Below are positions 1-10,455 of a stretch of 64,000 bases of DNA, in pieces. The stretch covers positions 400,513,899-400,577,898 of the forward strand of contig NC_053392.1 in NCBI RefSeq assembly GCF_905171765.1, read 5' to 3'. How positions within the stretch are numbered: position 1 is the stretch's first letter; each line of letters begins with the position of its first letter. The position numbers and the translations under genes were made by a program. The stretch comes from Bufo bufo. Taxonomy: Eukaryota; Chordata; Amphibia; Anura; Bufonidae. The notes beneath the pieces were generated by a model. The model made no database searches, was not told the origin of the DNA, and worked only from the letters and a program-made list of their open reading frames with translations.

Positions 1-398
1 TGTCACTCCAGAAATAGCAGTGCAAGGATCCCCATCCTCAGGGTTGGGCACTTTTTTTTGCAATGTGAGGCGTAAATCCAGTTAGGCTTTCCTTACACCT
101 TTACAGAGGTTACAGTTTTCAACAGGACTTGGAAGGGACCATCAAATCTGGGCTCAAAGGTTTTCCTTACATGCCTCTTTATCACCACCCAATCTCCAGG
201 CTCAAGACTGTGTGTGCCTTCTACTAAATCAGGGTCTGGAATGGAAGCAAACACTTGTTTATGAGTGTGATCTAACCTTTCAGTAAGGGCCTTCATGTAA
301 CTGACCATACTATCAGTCTGCAACTGCAACTGTTGAGGAAAATGCAATCCTAGCCTTGGGGCACTGCCAAACAATACCTCAAATGTCGCCTTCTAGGG
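1..398 (-). pseudogene. Endogenous retrovirus pol remnant: integrase C-terminal region
   Basis: Read on the minus strand, the frame at 93-374 has the look of the C-terminal part of a gammaretrovirus-like integrase: an F-E-V-L-F-G motif just upstream, then a GDWVVIKRH stretch and an EPRFDGPFQVLL stretch, typical of the small beta-barrel domain that ends these integrases. Integrase joins viral DNA to the host genome. The catalytic core is absent. A frame change and a stop lie near 385-395, where the sequence passes into gag-like sequence, so pol is joined to gag by an internal deletion. No env, LTR or complete frame is visible, and the copy is not functional. Family assignment rests on motif recognition only. 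Confidence 0.75.
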
Positions 399-1141
399 TA
401 TTCTTAACCGAGCTATACTGTGCCTCCCCTAACTTCAGGGCTACCAAGTCATTTATGTCTGCCCATGTTGCTCTGTAAGTTGCCTGTATCTGTTGTAACA
501 TTCGGGATGTAGGCATGGGTCACGTCAGTGGGTCAGGTATCCTTGACAGTAGTCCCAGTTGGTCCATAGGACTCCATGGACCATACTGTATAAGGTGCTG
601 TTGAAAGTAATGGGTAGCCTGAGGAGGTAGTGCTGCCTGTTGGCCGTCTTGGCCATCTCCACCACCAGTTCCATCGGCGGTGGACGCCTGAGGGACCTGT
701 GGTATCATCCCTGTTCTCAATAGCACTGGATATAATCCAGTGCTGTATCTGGGGGCACCACACACTCTGCAGGTTTCAATCCAATCTGGATTCTGATTCC
801 CACAGGTCCTGCATATCCATTCATCCAGTCCCTGTGCAGGGGCCTTTAGAGAAGCATGCGCCCTTGAAGGATTATAAGGTGGTGGACCTCCAGATTTAAC
901 CTTTTCAGTTTTCTATTCAGGGGGTTTATAGTACAACTTCCCCCTGTAAACTTGTGGCTTCCAACCTTCGGTTTCTATCTCTCTTGCTACTTTAATCTAG
1001 ATGCTAACTACATCTTCACATGCATGATCCTTAATCCACCCACTGTGGGTGTTCTTGAACCTTTCCCAAACCTCTAAATCGAGGTTTACATACTTCATAC
1101 CTGCTTTTTCCAACACTTTGTCAACTTTCTTTAACGCATCT
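399..1141 (-). pseudogene. Endogenous retrovirus gag remnant with PPPY late motif and RanBP2-like zinc finger
   Basis: Minus-strand frame running from about 1141 down to 520, broken by stop codons near 1000 and 920. From the N-terminal side it shows a matrix-like stretch, then a PPPY motif (874-885), the usual Gag late-domain signal for budding, then about 20 codons later a cysteine module C-x2-C-x3-N-x6-C-x2-C preceded by W-x (about 760-819). That spacing is the RanBP2-type zinc finger consensus rather than the retroviral CCHC knuckle. A Gly/Gln-rich stretch follows. PPPY is good support for a gag call; the RanBP2 finger is unusual. At 1141 the sequence switches abruptly to a Penelope-like element. 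It could instead be a non-retroviral gene fragment, but the adjoining integrase remnant argues against that. Confidence 0.6.
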
Positions 1142-2243
1142 TAAAATGTCTGGATAGAGTATGTTTTTCATAGGCTTTCTTTATATGTGCGACATGTTCT
1201 GCTATTCTTGATTTTTGTAATCTCTTAGTTCATTAAATATACTGTTTGCCACAAGGGCATTGAATTATATACAGTACATTACTGGAATTGCACGTCAAAA
1301 GCTCATTTATTTCCATCTTGAAATTGTTCTGAGTAGATTGCACTTCCGCGGTCTTTCTTTGGAAGGTAGTATGTTTACAATTGGAACACCTCCCACACCT
1401 ATAGAATCCTTTTAGGTGATCCCAATGTTGTTCTTTTTTATTACTTTTTTGGTCGTTGGTGCTACCTTACATCCTAAATTTTGGGCTTTTGTGTATACAA
1501 ATTGAGGGTTTTTAGAGACTAATGAACCTATAGTCTTATCTAGGTTGTGGTGCCAATATCGCTTAATAATTCGTTCCACCTTCTTATATTCAGAATTAAA
1601 GGGAAAAATAATCTGTGGAGTTTCATCTTTCAAATTTATGACTTAATTTCTATTATTTTCATTTTTATTTCCATTCTTGGATTTAAAGAAAGTAGTTTTA
1701 TCTTTCTCTCTTATTTTGGATAGGGATTCCTCTATTATACATGGGGGATAGTTTTTGTTTAAAAAACTGACTTTCATGGCTTCAGCTTCCACTTCAAATT
1801 GTTCCTCCTTAGTGCAGTTCCGCTTTAGCCTACCAAATTTTCCCATCGGGATATTTAGCAGCCATCTTGGGAGATGGCAGCTGGTTAATAATATGTAACT
1901 ATTTCTAGATGTTGGCTTTTGAAAAGTGCTACATATATATCTCCCATCTTGCTTCTTGATCAATATATCCAAATATTCGGTCTCTACATTGTTAATATTA
2001 CTGGTAAATTTAAAATTATTTTTGGATAACGGATTATTGTTAATGGTGTCTAAAAAGGTCATAAGTTCTTCTTTTCCGCTTTTCCAGATAAAATAATATC
2101 ATCTATAAATCTCCGCCAGAGCACCAGGTCTGCCCCCAGCCTTGGGCCTATATAAGTGTTTTCCCAATTAGTAATTAATAAATTAGTATAACTGGGGGAA
2201 AACCTTGTGCCCATGGCAGTACCCCTTCTTTGGAGATAATATC
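1142..2243 (-). pseudogene. Penelope-like element copy 1: RT thumb and GIY-YIG endonuclease fragment
   Basis: Minus-strand open stretches at 1643-2062 and 1412-1633, plus untranslatable pieces down to 1142, match the PLE copy at 46054-47150 nearly base for base in inverted orientation. Seen are the post-catalytic RT segment (KPTSRNSYI, HLPRWLLNIP, RLKRNCT), a linker, and the beginning of the GIY-YIG endonuclease (CPCGKQYI) with frameshifts and a stop. PLEs retrotranspose using this RT plus nuclease. The nuclease is cut off at 1142, where retroviral sequence begins. On the upstream side a Tc1 transposon splits the element at 2244. After the transposon the PLE resumes for about 16 bases (3802-3818) and then diverges. 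The copy is not functional. Confidence 0.88.
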
Positions 2244-2245
2244 TA

Positions 2246-3801
2246 CAGTCGTGGCCAAAAGTTTTGAGAATTACATAAATATTGGAAATTGGAAAAGTTG
2301 CTGCTTAAGTTTTTATAATAGCAATTTGCATATACTCCAGAATGTTATGAAAAGTGAACAGATGAATTGCATAGTCCTTCTTTTCCATGAAAATTAACTT
2401 AATCCCAAAAAAACTTCCCACTGCATTTCATTGCTGTCATTAAAGGACCTGCTGAGATCATTTCAGTAATCGTCTTGTTAACTCAGGTGAGAATGTTGAC
2501 GAGCACAAGGCTGGAGATCATTATGTCAGGCTGATTGGGTTAAAATAGCAGACTTGACATGTTAAAAGGAGGGTGATGCTTGAAATCATTGTTCTTCCAT
2601 TGTTAACCATGGTGACCTGCAAAGAAACACGTGCAGCCATCATTGCATTGCATAAAAATGGCTTCACAGGCAAGGATATTGTGGCTACTAAGATTGCACC
2701 TCAATCAACAATTTATAGGATCATCAAGAACTTCAAGGAAAGAGGTTCAATTCTTGTTAAGAAGGCTTCAGGGCGTCCAAGAAAGTCCACCAAGCGCCAG
2801 GACCGTCTCCTAAAGAGGATTCAGCTGCGGGATCGGAGTGCCACCAGTGCAGAGCTTGCTCAGGAATGGCAGCAGGCAGGTGTGAGCGCATCTGCACGCA
2901 CAGTGAGGCGAAGACTTTTGGAAGATGGCCTGGTGTCAAGAAGGCCAGCAAAGAAGCCACTTCTCTCCAAAAAAAACATCAGGGACAGATTGATCTTCTG
3001 CAGAAAGTATGGTGAATGGACTGCTGAGGACTGGGGCAAAGTCATATTCTCCGATGAAGCCTCTTTCCGATTGTTTGGGGCATCTGGAAAAAGGCTTGTC
3101 CGGAGAAGAAAAGGTGAGCGCTACCATCAGTCCTGTGTCATGCCAACAGTAAAGCATCCTGAGACCATTCATGTGTGGGGTTACTTCTCATCCAAGGGAG
3201 TGGGCTCACTCACAATTTTGCCCAAAAACACAGCCATGAATAAAGAATGGTACCAAAACTACCTCCAACAGCAACTTCTTCCAACAATCCAACAACAGTT
3301 TGGTGAAGAACAATGCATTTTCCAGCACGATGGAGCACCGTGCCATAAGGCAAAAGTGATAACTAAGTGGCTCGGGGACCAAAACGTTGACATTTTGGGT
3401 CCATGGCCTGGAAACTCCCCAGATCTTAATCCCATTGAGAACTTGTGGTCAATCCTCAAGAGGCAGGTGGACAAACAAAAACCCACTAATTCTGACAAAC
3501 TCCAAGAAGTGATTATGAAAGAATGGGTTGCTATCAGTCAGGAATTGGCCCAGAAGTTAATTGAGAGCATGCCCAGTCGAATTGCAGAGGTCCTGAAAAA
3601 GAAGGGCCAACACTGCAAATACTGACTCTTTGCATAAATGTCATGTAATTGTCGATAAAAGCCTTTGAAACATATAAAGTGCGTGTAATTATATTTCACT
3701 ACATCACAGAAACAACTGAAACAAAGATCTAAAAGCAGTTTAGCAGCAAACTTTGTGAAAACAAATATTTGTGTCATTCTCAAAACTTTTGGCCATGACT
3801 G
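2246..3801 (+). mobile_element. Tc1/mariner-type DNA transposon, complete with TIRs and TA target duplication
   Basis: A 1,556-bp element bounded by inverted repeats starting CAGTCGTGGCCAAAAG on the left and ending with the complement of CAGTCATGGCCAAAAG on the right. Similarity between the ends runs for at least 35 bp. It is flanked by TA at 2244-2245 and 3802-3803, the Tc1 target. The plus-strand PLE copy near 46035-46065 shows the uninterrupted target, so this is a proven insertion into PLE copy 1. It encodes one intact transposase. The untranslated ends are about 330 bp (left) and 175 bp (right). Confidence 0.95.
2573..3625 (+). CDS. Tc1-like transposase, intact, DD35E spacing
   Basis: The protein is 350 aa, within the usual Tc1 range (about 340-350). 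Residues about 13-120 form two paired-type helix-turn-helix units for binding the inverted repeats, separated by a GRPR AT-hook-like motif at 67-70. A basic segment near 120-135 may be the nuclear import signal. The catalytic domain has D161 (in FSDEASF), D253 (in FQHDGAPCH) and E289 (in SPDLNPIENLW). There are 35 residues between the second D and the E, against 34 in classical Tc1 and Sleeping Beauty. There are no stops or frameshifts. The in-frame ATG at codon 13 (MVTCKET) matches family N-termini better than the first ATG, so the true start may be 2609. It is the only uninterrupted transposase in the window. Confidence 0.93.
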   Translation: MMLEIIVLPLLTMVTCKETRAAIIALHKNGFTGKDIVATKIAPQSTIYRIIKNFKERGSILVKKASGRPRKSTKRQDRLLKRIQLRDRSATSAELAQEWQQAGVSASARTVRRRLLEDGLVSRRPAKKPLLSKKNIRDRLIFCRKYGEWTAEDWGKVIFSDEASFRLFGASGKRLVRRRKGERYHQSCVMPTVKHPETIHVWGYFSSKGVGSLTILPKNTAMNKEWYQNYLQQQLLPTIQQQFGEEQCIFQHDGAPCHKAKVITKWLGDQNVDILGPWPGNSPDLNPIENLWSILKRQVDKQKPTNSDKLQEVIMKEWVAISQELAQKLIESMPSRIAEVLKKKGQHCKY

Positions 3802-3818
3802 TAGATTCAAAGAAAAAA

Positions 3819-4219
3819 TATGGGCGGGTGAAACCGAAACAACATGGAGAAGCCGCCATAACACGTGGGACGCCGAGTCTGGAGGACAGCTGCGAGCGGA
3901 GGTTCTAAAGACAACGGGACAAAGGTCAGTCTGTTCTCTAATATTGTGTGGGACACCACACATGGAGACAGACAAACCGTGAGTAAACCATCTTTCATAT
4001 TTATATCTTACTAACAACGGAGGAACTGCTACCATTGAGAAAATTTGTGACTATCTCTGCGCATACCAGATAAAGTCCAACTCATATTGCTCTTCATACT
4101 CAACTTCAATTCATCGCTATTATTGCTGCTATCGTTACTAACATTGCTGCTATTGTTACCAGTGCTGACCTTGTTGCAACATTGTTATCAGAACATTGTT
4201 GCTAACAGCACATTGCACC
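3819..4219 (+). other. Probable 5' leader of Penelope-like copy 2, ending in a simple triplet-rich stretch
   Basis: No convincing coding frame. The PLE copy 1 sequence stops matching near 3818. What follows includes short possible coding text and then a GCT/ATT-rich low-complexity run (about 4100-4200). Deleting the TTAA-flanked elements (4220-19245) and the hAT element with its 8-bp duplication (19522-42215) makes this stretch contiguous with 19246-19521 and then 42224 onward, where PLE N-terminal coding sequence begins. I therefore read it as upstream sequence of PLE copy 2. That is an inference from the nesting, not from homology. Confidence 0.4.
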
Positions 4220-4766
4220 TTAACCCCTTAAGGACTCAGCCCTATTTCACCTTAAGGACTTGGCCATTTTTTGCAAATCTGACCAGTGTCACTTTAAGTG
4301 CTGATAACTTTAAAACGCTTTGACTTATCCAGGCCATTCTGAGATTTTTTTTTGTCACATATTGTACTTCATGACACTGGTAAAATGAAGTAAAAAAAAT
4401 TATTTATAAAAAAAATACAAAATTTACCAAAAATGTGTAAAAAATTGCAAATTTTCAAGTTTCGATATCTCTACTTCTACAATACATAGTAATACCTCCA
4501 AAAATAATTACTTTACATTCCCCATATGTGTACTTCATGTTTGGATCATTTTGGGAATATTTTATTTTTTGGGGATGTTACAAGGCTTAGAAGTTTAGAA
4601 GCAAATCTTGAAATTTTTCAGAAATTTTCAAAAACCCAATTTTTAGGGACCAGTTCAGGTCTGAAGTCACTTTGCGAGGCTTACATAATAGAAGCCACCC
4701 AAAAAACCCCATTCTATAAACTACACCCCTCAAGGTATTCAAAACTGATTTTACAAACTTTGTTAA

Positions 4767-5513
4767 CCCTTTAGGTGTTCCACAAGAATTAATGGAAAAT
4801 AGAGATACAATTTCTAAATTTCACTTTTTTGGATTTTCCATTTTAATATTTTTTTTCCAGTTACAAAGCAAGGGTTAACAGCCAAACCAAACGCAATATT
4901 TATGGCCCTGATTCTTTAGTTTACAGAAACACCCCATATGTGGTCGTAAACTGCTGTACAGGCACACGGCAGGGCGCAGAAGGAAAGGAATGCCATGTGG
5001 TTTTTGGAAGGCAGGTTTTGCTGTACTGTTTTTTTTGACACCCATGTCCCATTTGAAGCCCCAGTGATGCACCCCTAGAGTAGAAACTCCATAAAAGTGA
5101 CCCCATCTAAGAAACTACACCACTCAAGGTATTCAAAACTGATTTTACAAACGTCGTTAACCCTTTAGGTGTTCCACAAGAGTTATTGGCAAATGGAGAT
5201 GAAATTTCAGAATTAAAATTTTTGGGCAAATTTTCCATTTTAATCTATATTTCCCAGTAACAAAGCAAGGGTTAACAGCCAAACAAAACTCAATATTTAT
5301 GGCCCTGATTCTGTAGTTTACAGAAACACCCCATATGTGGACGTAAACAGCTGTACGGGCGTAGAAGGAAATGAATGCCATGCGGTTTTTGGAAGGCAGA
5401 TTTTGCTGGACTGTTTTTTTTTACACATGTCCCATTTGAAGCCCCCCTGATGCACCCCTAAAGTAGAAACTCCAAAAAAGTGGCCCCATTTTAGAAACTA
5501 CGGGATAGGGTTG
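4767..5513 (+). repeat. Tandem repeat inside TTAA element, about 394-bp period, two units
   Basis: The block beginning CCCTTTAGGTGTTCC at 4767 recurs at 5161, 394 bp later, with the same internal order: a TTTTCCATTTTAAT segment, AACACCCCATATGTGG, and a CCCATTTGAAGC segment. The same two-unit block occurs in the related element at 50640-51360. No coding potential; the short frames here are chance. Confidence 0.85.
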
Positions 5514-5898
5514 CATATTAGGTATCGCCGCATCCGTGACAACCTGGTCTATAAAATTATCACATGATCTAACCTGTCAGATGAATGTTGTAAATAAAAA
5601 ATAATAAAAACTGTGCCAAAAGAGCTATTTCTTGTTATCTTGCCTCACAAAAAGTGTAATATAGAGCAACCAAAAATCATATGTACCCTAAACTAGTACC
5701 AACAATACGTTGGTACTAGTTTAGGGTACATATGATTTTTGGTTGCTCTATATTACACTTTTTGTGAGGCAAGATAACAAGAAATAGCTCTTTTGGCACA
5801 GTTTTTATTATTTTTTATTTACAACATTCATCTGACAGGTTAGATCATGTGATAATTTTATAGACCAGGTTGTCACGGATGCGGCGATACCTAATATG
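5514..5898. repeat. Near-perfect palindrome, about 190-bp arms and 5-bp loop
   Basis: The left arm (5514-5703) is the reverse complement of the right arm (5709-5898), with AATAC as the loop. I saw no mismatch over most of the length. The related element at about 51360-51560 carries only the right-arm sequence, so the left arm is an inverted duplication specific to this copy. It could be a template-switch event or a fold-back sequencing or assembly artefact. Confidence 0.85.
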
Positions 5899-7315
5899 TA
5901 TACTTTTTTTTTATTTATGTAAGTTTTACACAATGATTTCATTTTTGAAGCAAAAAAAATCATGTTTTAGTGTTTCCATAGTCTGAGAGCCATCATTTTT
6001 TCAGTTTTTGGGCGATTACCTTGGGTAGGGTATGATTTTTGCGGGATGAGATGACGGTTTTATTGGCACTATTTTGGGGTGCGTGTGACTTTTTGCTCGC
6101 TTGCTATTACACTTTTTGTGATGTAAGGGGACAAAAAATGGTTTATTTAGCACAGTTTTTATTTAAATTTGTTTACGATGTTCATCTGAGGGGTTAGGTC
6201 ATGTGATATTTTTATAGAGCCGGTCGATACGGACGTGGCGATACCTAATATGTATACTTTTTTTTTTTATGTAAGTTTTACACAATGATTTCATTTTTGA
6301 AGCAAAAAAAATCATGTTTTAGTGTTTCCATAGTCTGAGAGCCATAATTTTTTCAGTTTTTGGGCGATTACCTTGGGTAGGGTATGCTTTTTGTGGGATG
6401 AGATGACGGTTTTATTGGCACTATTTTGGGGTACGTGTGACTTTTTGATCGCTTGCTATTACACTTTTTGTGATGTAAGGTGACAAAAAATTGTTTATTT
6501 AGCACAGTTTTTATTTTAAATTTTTTACGGTGTTCATCTGAATGGTTAGGTCATGTGATATTTTTGTAGAGCCGGTCGATACGGACGCGTCGATACCTAA
6601 TATGTATACTTTTTTTTATTTATGTAAGTTTTACACAATAATATAATTTTTTTTTTTTTTTATATCATGTTTTAGTGTCTCCATATTCTGAGAGCCATAG
6701 TTTTTTCAGTTTTTGGGCGATTACCTTGGGTAGGGAATGCTTTTTTCGGGGTGAGATGATGGTTTGATTGGCACTATTTTGGGGTGCATATGACTTTTTG
6801 ATCGTTTTCTTTTACACTTTTTGTGATGCAAGGTGACAAAAAATGGTTTATTTAGCACAGTTTTTATTTTTTATTTTTTACGCTGTTCATCTGAGAGGTT
6901 AGATCATGTGATATTTTTATAGAGCCGGTCGATACGAACGTGGCGTCTCCAAATATGTATACTTTTTTTTATTTATGTAAGTTTTACACAATAACCGCTT
7001 TTTTCAAACAAAAAAATGATGTTTTAGTGTCTCCATATTCTGAGCCATAGTTTTTTAATTTTTTGGGAGATTGTCTCACGTAGGGGCTCATTTTTTGCGG
7101 GATGAGGTGACGGCTAGACTGGTACTATTTTGGTGGGCAAACTCCTTTTTGATCGCTTGCTGTTGTACTTTTTGTGATGTAAGGTGACAAAAAAATGATT
7201 TATTTAGCACAGTTTTTATTTTTAATTTTTTACGGTGTTCATCTGAGGAGTTTGGTCATGTAATATGTTTATAGAGCCAGTCGATACGGATGCGGAGATA
7301 CCTAATATGTATACT
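5897..7315 (+). repeat. Tandem repeat, about 353-bp period, four units
   Basis: The marker TGTATAC recurs at 5897, 6251, 6603, 6956 and about 7308, giving spacings of 352-354 bp. Each unit carries the same order of landmarks: TATGTAAGTTTTACAC, a TTTTAGTGT segment, a GGGATGAGATGACGG segment, and TTTTTATAGAGCCGG. No frame is conserved across units. It is structural filler of the TTAA element. Confidence 0.85.
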
Positions 7316-7944
7316 TTTTTCTTTCCCTTATTTTTTACCAATTTTTTTTAACTTTATTTGGGGAAAATGAAGTTTTTGTTTATTTTTACTTGAAACTTTA
7401 AATTTTTTTGGGGGAAAACTTAATTTTTTAAACTTTTTTTTCACTTTATTTTTTGTACCACTTTGGGACTTGAACTTTGGGGGGTATATTCCTTTACAAT
7501 GCATTCCAATACTTCTGTATTGGAATGCATTTGCTGTATGAGTAATACTGTGTGTATTACTCATACAGCTTCCGGCCTGTGAAATCCAGGGGGCTGGATC
7601 TCACAGGCTCTTCACCGGAAGGCAGCGCGATGCCTTCCTTAAACATCGCACTGCCTTCCATGCCATCGGGTCTTCCCCCACAGCCGCATGGGGATCCGAT
7701 GGCACAGCCGCGGCAATCGCAGGTAAAGCCGCAAACCGCAGGTCTGAATTGACCTCCGGTTTGCGTCGATCGCCGATATGGGGGGGTCACATGACCCCCC
7801 CGGCGTTGTGACAGGATGCCCGCTGAATGATTTCAGCGGGCATCCTGTTCCGATTATCCCGCGCCGCGCCGCAATCGCGGTTTAAACCCATGACGTACCG
7901 GGAAACATGCCGTACCAGTACGTCATGCGTCCTTAAGGGCTTAA

Positions 7945-8340
7945 AGAGGACCTTTCACCAAAAAAATTGTATGGAAACAATAACATTACCTAACAGTGTG
8001 GCCCCCTGTCATGTGATTCCGATTATTTTTTTTTTTACAGGACCCCTTTCTTCGTCCGTTGTGCCCTCCGGTAATTCCTGCGCCTCATATGCAAATGAGG
8101 CAAATTGGTTCGAGTAGGCGTTGTCAAAGATTTGTAGAGGGCACAGTTTTCTTCTCCCTGGCAAAGAGCGCATCCAATCAGAGCACCGCGCTCTTAGCCA
8201 GGGAGAAGGAGCTCAAGTTCTCGCGGGATTCGCGAGAACTTGAGCTTTTACACATCCTGAGGTGTGCGCCAGCGGATCGGAGCGGATCGTAGCGGTAGCA
8301 TCCTGTCAGTAAGTATGGAAAAAAAAAATTGACATAATAC
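7945..8340 (+). repeat. Kolobok left terminal repeat with hairpins
   Basis: Inverted counterpart of 18851-19241. It holds two strong hairpins: one at about 8154-8208 with arms CTTCTCCCTGGC / GCCAGGGAGAAG, and one at 8211-8245 with 15-bp arms starting GCTCAAGTTCTCGCG. A palindrome around 8083-8101 includes the octamer ATGCAAAT. The hairpins recur in the right copy with small differences. Confidence 0.85.
8083..8314 (+). promoter_or_regulatory. Putative inward promoter and 5' exon in left Kolobok terminus
   Basis: Seen in order: octamer ATGCAAAT (8089-8096) inside a palindrome, CCAAT (8174-8178), and a consensus splice donor GTAAGT (8309-8314) facing inward. No clear TATA box. The first in-element exons begin directly after polypyrimidine-AG acceptors (10455 and 11357), so an upstream non-coding exon is needed. 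The terminal repeat is the obvious place for it. The promoter call is inferred. Confidence 0.4.
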
Positions 8341-8394
8341 CCCTAGACAAACGAGCATGATGTTTTTTACATATTTACCTCCCACCACCCCGTA

Positions 8395-10200
8395 AGGAAA
8401 TTATCATGATGGGGGTGGTGTTTGACCACAGATAAAACACCCCCGACGGCAATGAGCATGATGGGGGGTAATAACAATTTCAGTCCACATATAACAACCC
8501 CTCTGGCAACGAGCATGATGGGGGTAATAACAATTTCAGTCCACATTTAACAACCCCTCTTGCAACGAGCATGATGGGGGTGATAACTATTTGACACCAG
8601 ATATAACAACCCCTAAGGCAACGAGCATGATGGGGGTGATAACTATTTGACACCAGATATAAAAAACCTCTGTGAACGGGCATGATGGGGGTGATAACTA
8701 TTTGACACCAGATATAACAACCCCTCTGGCAACGAGCCTGATGGGGGAGATAACTATTTGACACCAGATATAAAAACCCTTCTGGCTGCGAGCATGATGG
8801 GGGTGATAACTATTTTACACCAGATATAACAACCCCTAAGGCAACGATCATGATGGGGGTGATAACTATTTGACACCAGAAATAAAAACCCCTCTGGCAA
8901 CAAGCATGATGGGGGTGATAACTATTTGACACCAGATAAAAAAAAAACTCTGGCAATGAGCATGATGGGGGTGATAACTATTTGACACCAGATATAACCA
9001 CCCCTCTGGCAACGAGCATGATGGGGGTGACAACTATTTGACAGCAGATATAAAACCCCCTTTGGCAACGAGAATGATGGGGGTGATAACTATTTTACAC
9101 CAGATAATAAAAACCCCTAAGGCAACGAGCATGATGGGGGTGATAACTATTTGACACCAAAAATAACAACCCCTCTGGCAACAAGCATGATGGGGGGTGA
9201 TAACTATTTGACAACAGAAATAACCACCTCTACGGCAATAAGCATGCTGGGGGTTATCCTGCTAAACAGTTATCAAACCCCATAAGGCAATGAGTATGCT
9301 GGGGGTTATCCTGCTAGACACTTATCAAACCCCATAAGGCAATGAGCATGCTGGGGGTTATCCTGCTAAACAGTTATCAAACCCCATAAGGCAATTAGCA
9401 TGCTGGGGGTTATCCTGATAAACAGTTATCATACCCAATAAGGCAATGAGCATGCTGGAGGTTATCCTGCTAAACAGTTATCAAACCCCATAAGGCAATA
9501 AGCATGCTGGGGGTTATAATGATAATCAGTTATCAAACCCCATTAGGCAATGAGCATGCTGGGGGTTATCCGGCTAAACACTTATCAAACCCCCTAAGGC
9601 AATTAGCATGATGGGTGTTATTCTGCTAAACAGTTATCAAACCCCATAAGGCAATGAGCATGCTGGGGGTTATCCTGATAAACAGTTATCATACCCAATA
9701 AGGCAATGAGCATGCTGGAGGTTATCCTGCTAAACAGTTATCAAACCCCATAAGGCAATAAGCATGCTGGGGGTTATAATGATAATCAGTTATCAAACCC
9801 CATTAGGCAATGAGCATGCTGGGGGTTATCCTGCTAAACACTTATCAAACCCCCTAAGGCAATTAGCATGATGGGTGTTATTCTGCTAAACAGTTATCAA
9901 ACCCCATAAGGCAATAAGCATGCTAGGGTTATCATGCTAAACAGTTATCAAACCACATAAGGCAATAAGTATGCCGGGGGTTATCCTGCTAAACAGTTAT
10001 CAAACCCCATAAGGCAATAAGTATGCTGCGGGTTATCCTGCTAAACAGTTATCAAACCCCATAAGGCAATAAGCATGCTGGGGGTTATCCTGCTAAACAG
10101 TTATCAAACCCCATAAGGCAATAAGCATGCTGGGGGTTATCCTGCTAAACACTTATCAAACCCCATAATGCAATGAGCATGCTGGGGGTTATCCTGCTTT
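8395..10200 (+). repeat. Left subterminal tandem arrays of Kolobok (about 60- and 57-bp units)
   Basis: Two head-to-tail families. At 8395-9235 there are about 14 units built on GGCAACGAGCATGATGGGGG and a TTTGACACCAGATAT segment. At 9240-10200 there are about 17 units built on AAACCCCATAAGGCAAT and GCATGCTGGGGGTTATCC. The second array contains a further internal duplication: a 265-bp block near 9435-9560 recurs near 9700-9825. Both families reappear in reverse order and orientation at 17695-18850. There are no unique spacers, so this is not a CRISPR-like array. The short frame at 8480-8764 only translates the repeat. Confidence 0.9.
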
Positions 10201-10455
10201 CCACTGCCGTCCCTGATCAATTATTTCAGTAAACAAGTATTTTTGCATAACTGTTGCTACCCTGTGAAAAAATGTTGGACTAAGAGGACAATATTGATAA
10301 AACAATTTATAATAACTAATTTTTAATTAGAGTTGATTAATTAAAAATGTATGTCATAGTACACAAAAAAAAGTTTTACAACATATTACTTGTCTTTCTA
10401 ATGTAAGTAAATAGATTGCATGCTCAAGTGATCTTTTTTTCTTTTTTTTTTTTCA
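10201..10455 (+). other. AT-rich spacer ending in a polypyrimidine-AG acceptor
   Basis: No gene seen. It ends in a long T-rich run and CAG at about 10440-10455, a credible 3' splice site that would match the donor in the left terminal repeat, making the tandem arrays an intron. Confidence 0.35.

Larger units (their letters stand above)
4224..7940 (+). mobile_element. 3.7 kb non-autonomous TTAA-target element (piggyBac- or Kolobok-like ends)
   Basis: Bounded by TTAA at 4220-4223 and 7941-7944, with short terminal inverted repeats CCCCTTAAGGAC on the left and the complement of GCCCTTAAGGAC on the right. No transposase frame exists inside; the interior is two kinds of tandem repeat, a large palindrome and GC-rich hairpins near the right end (about 7500-7930). 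A related but 5'-truncated copy lies at 50632-52872, and the inverted end of a third starts at 63627. TTAA targets are used by both the piggyBac and Kolobok superfamilies. The CCC start favours piggyBac, but this is not settled. Confidence 0.75.

Noticed and set aside
2631..3498. Additional frames on both strands within the Tc1 element
   Set aside because: They overlap the intact 350-aa transposase frame and are shadows of it.
4087..4323. Leu/Ser-rich 78-codon frame as a signal peptide or small membrane protein
   Set aside because: It reads a GCT/ATT-rich low-complexity run and crosses the boundary of the TTAA element.
7557..7790. GC-rich frames near the right end of the first TTAA element
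   Set aside because: They lie in palindromic terminal sequence that recurs, without a preserved frame, at 52488-52740 and 63700-63970.
8395..10200. CRISPR-like repeat array
   Set aside because: The units are contiguous and vary by point changes, with no unique spacers and no cas genes, in an evident eukaryotic transposon.
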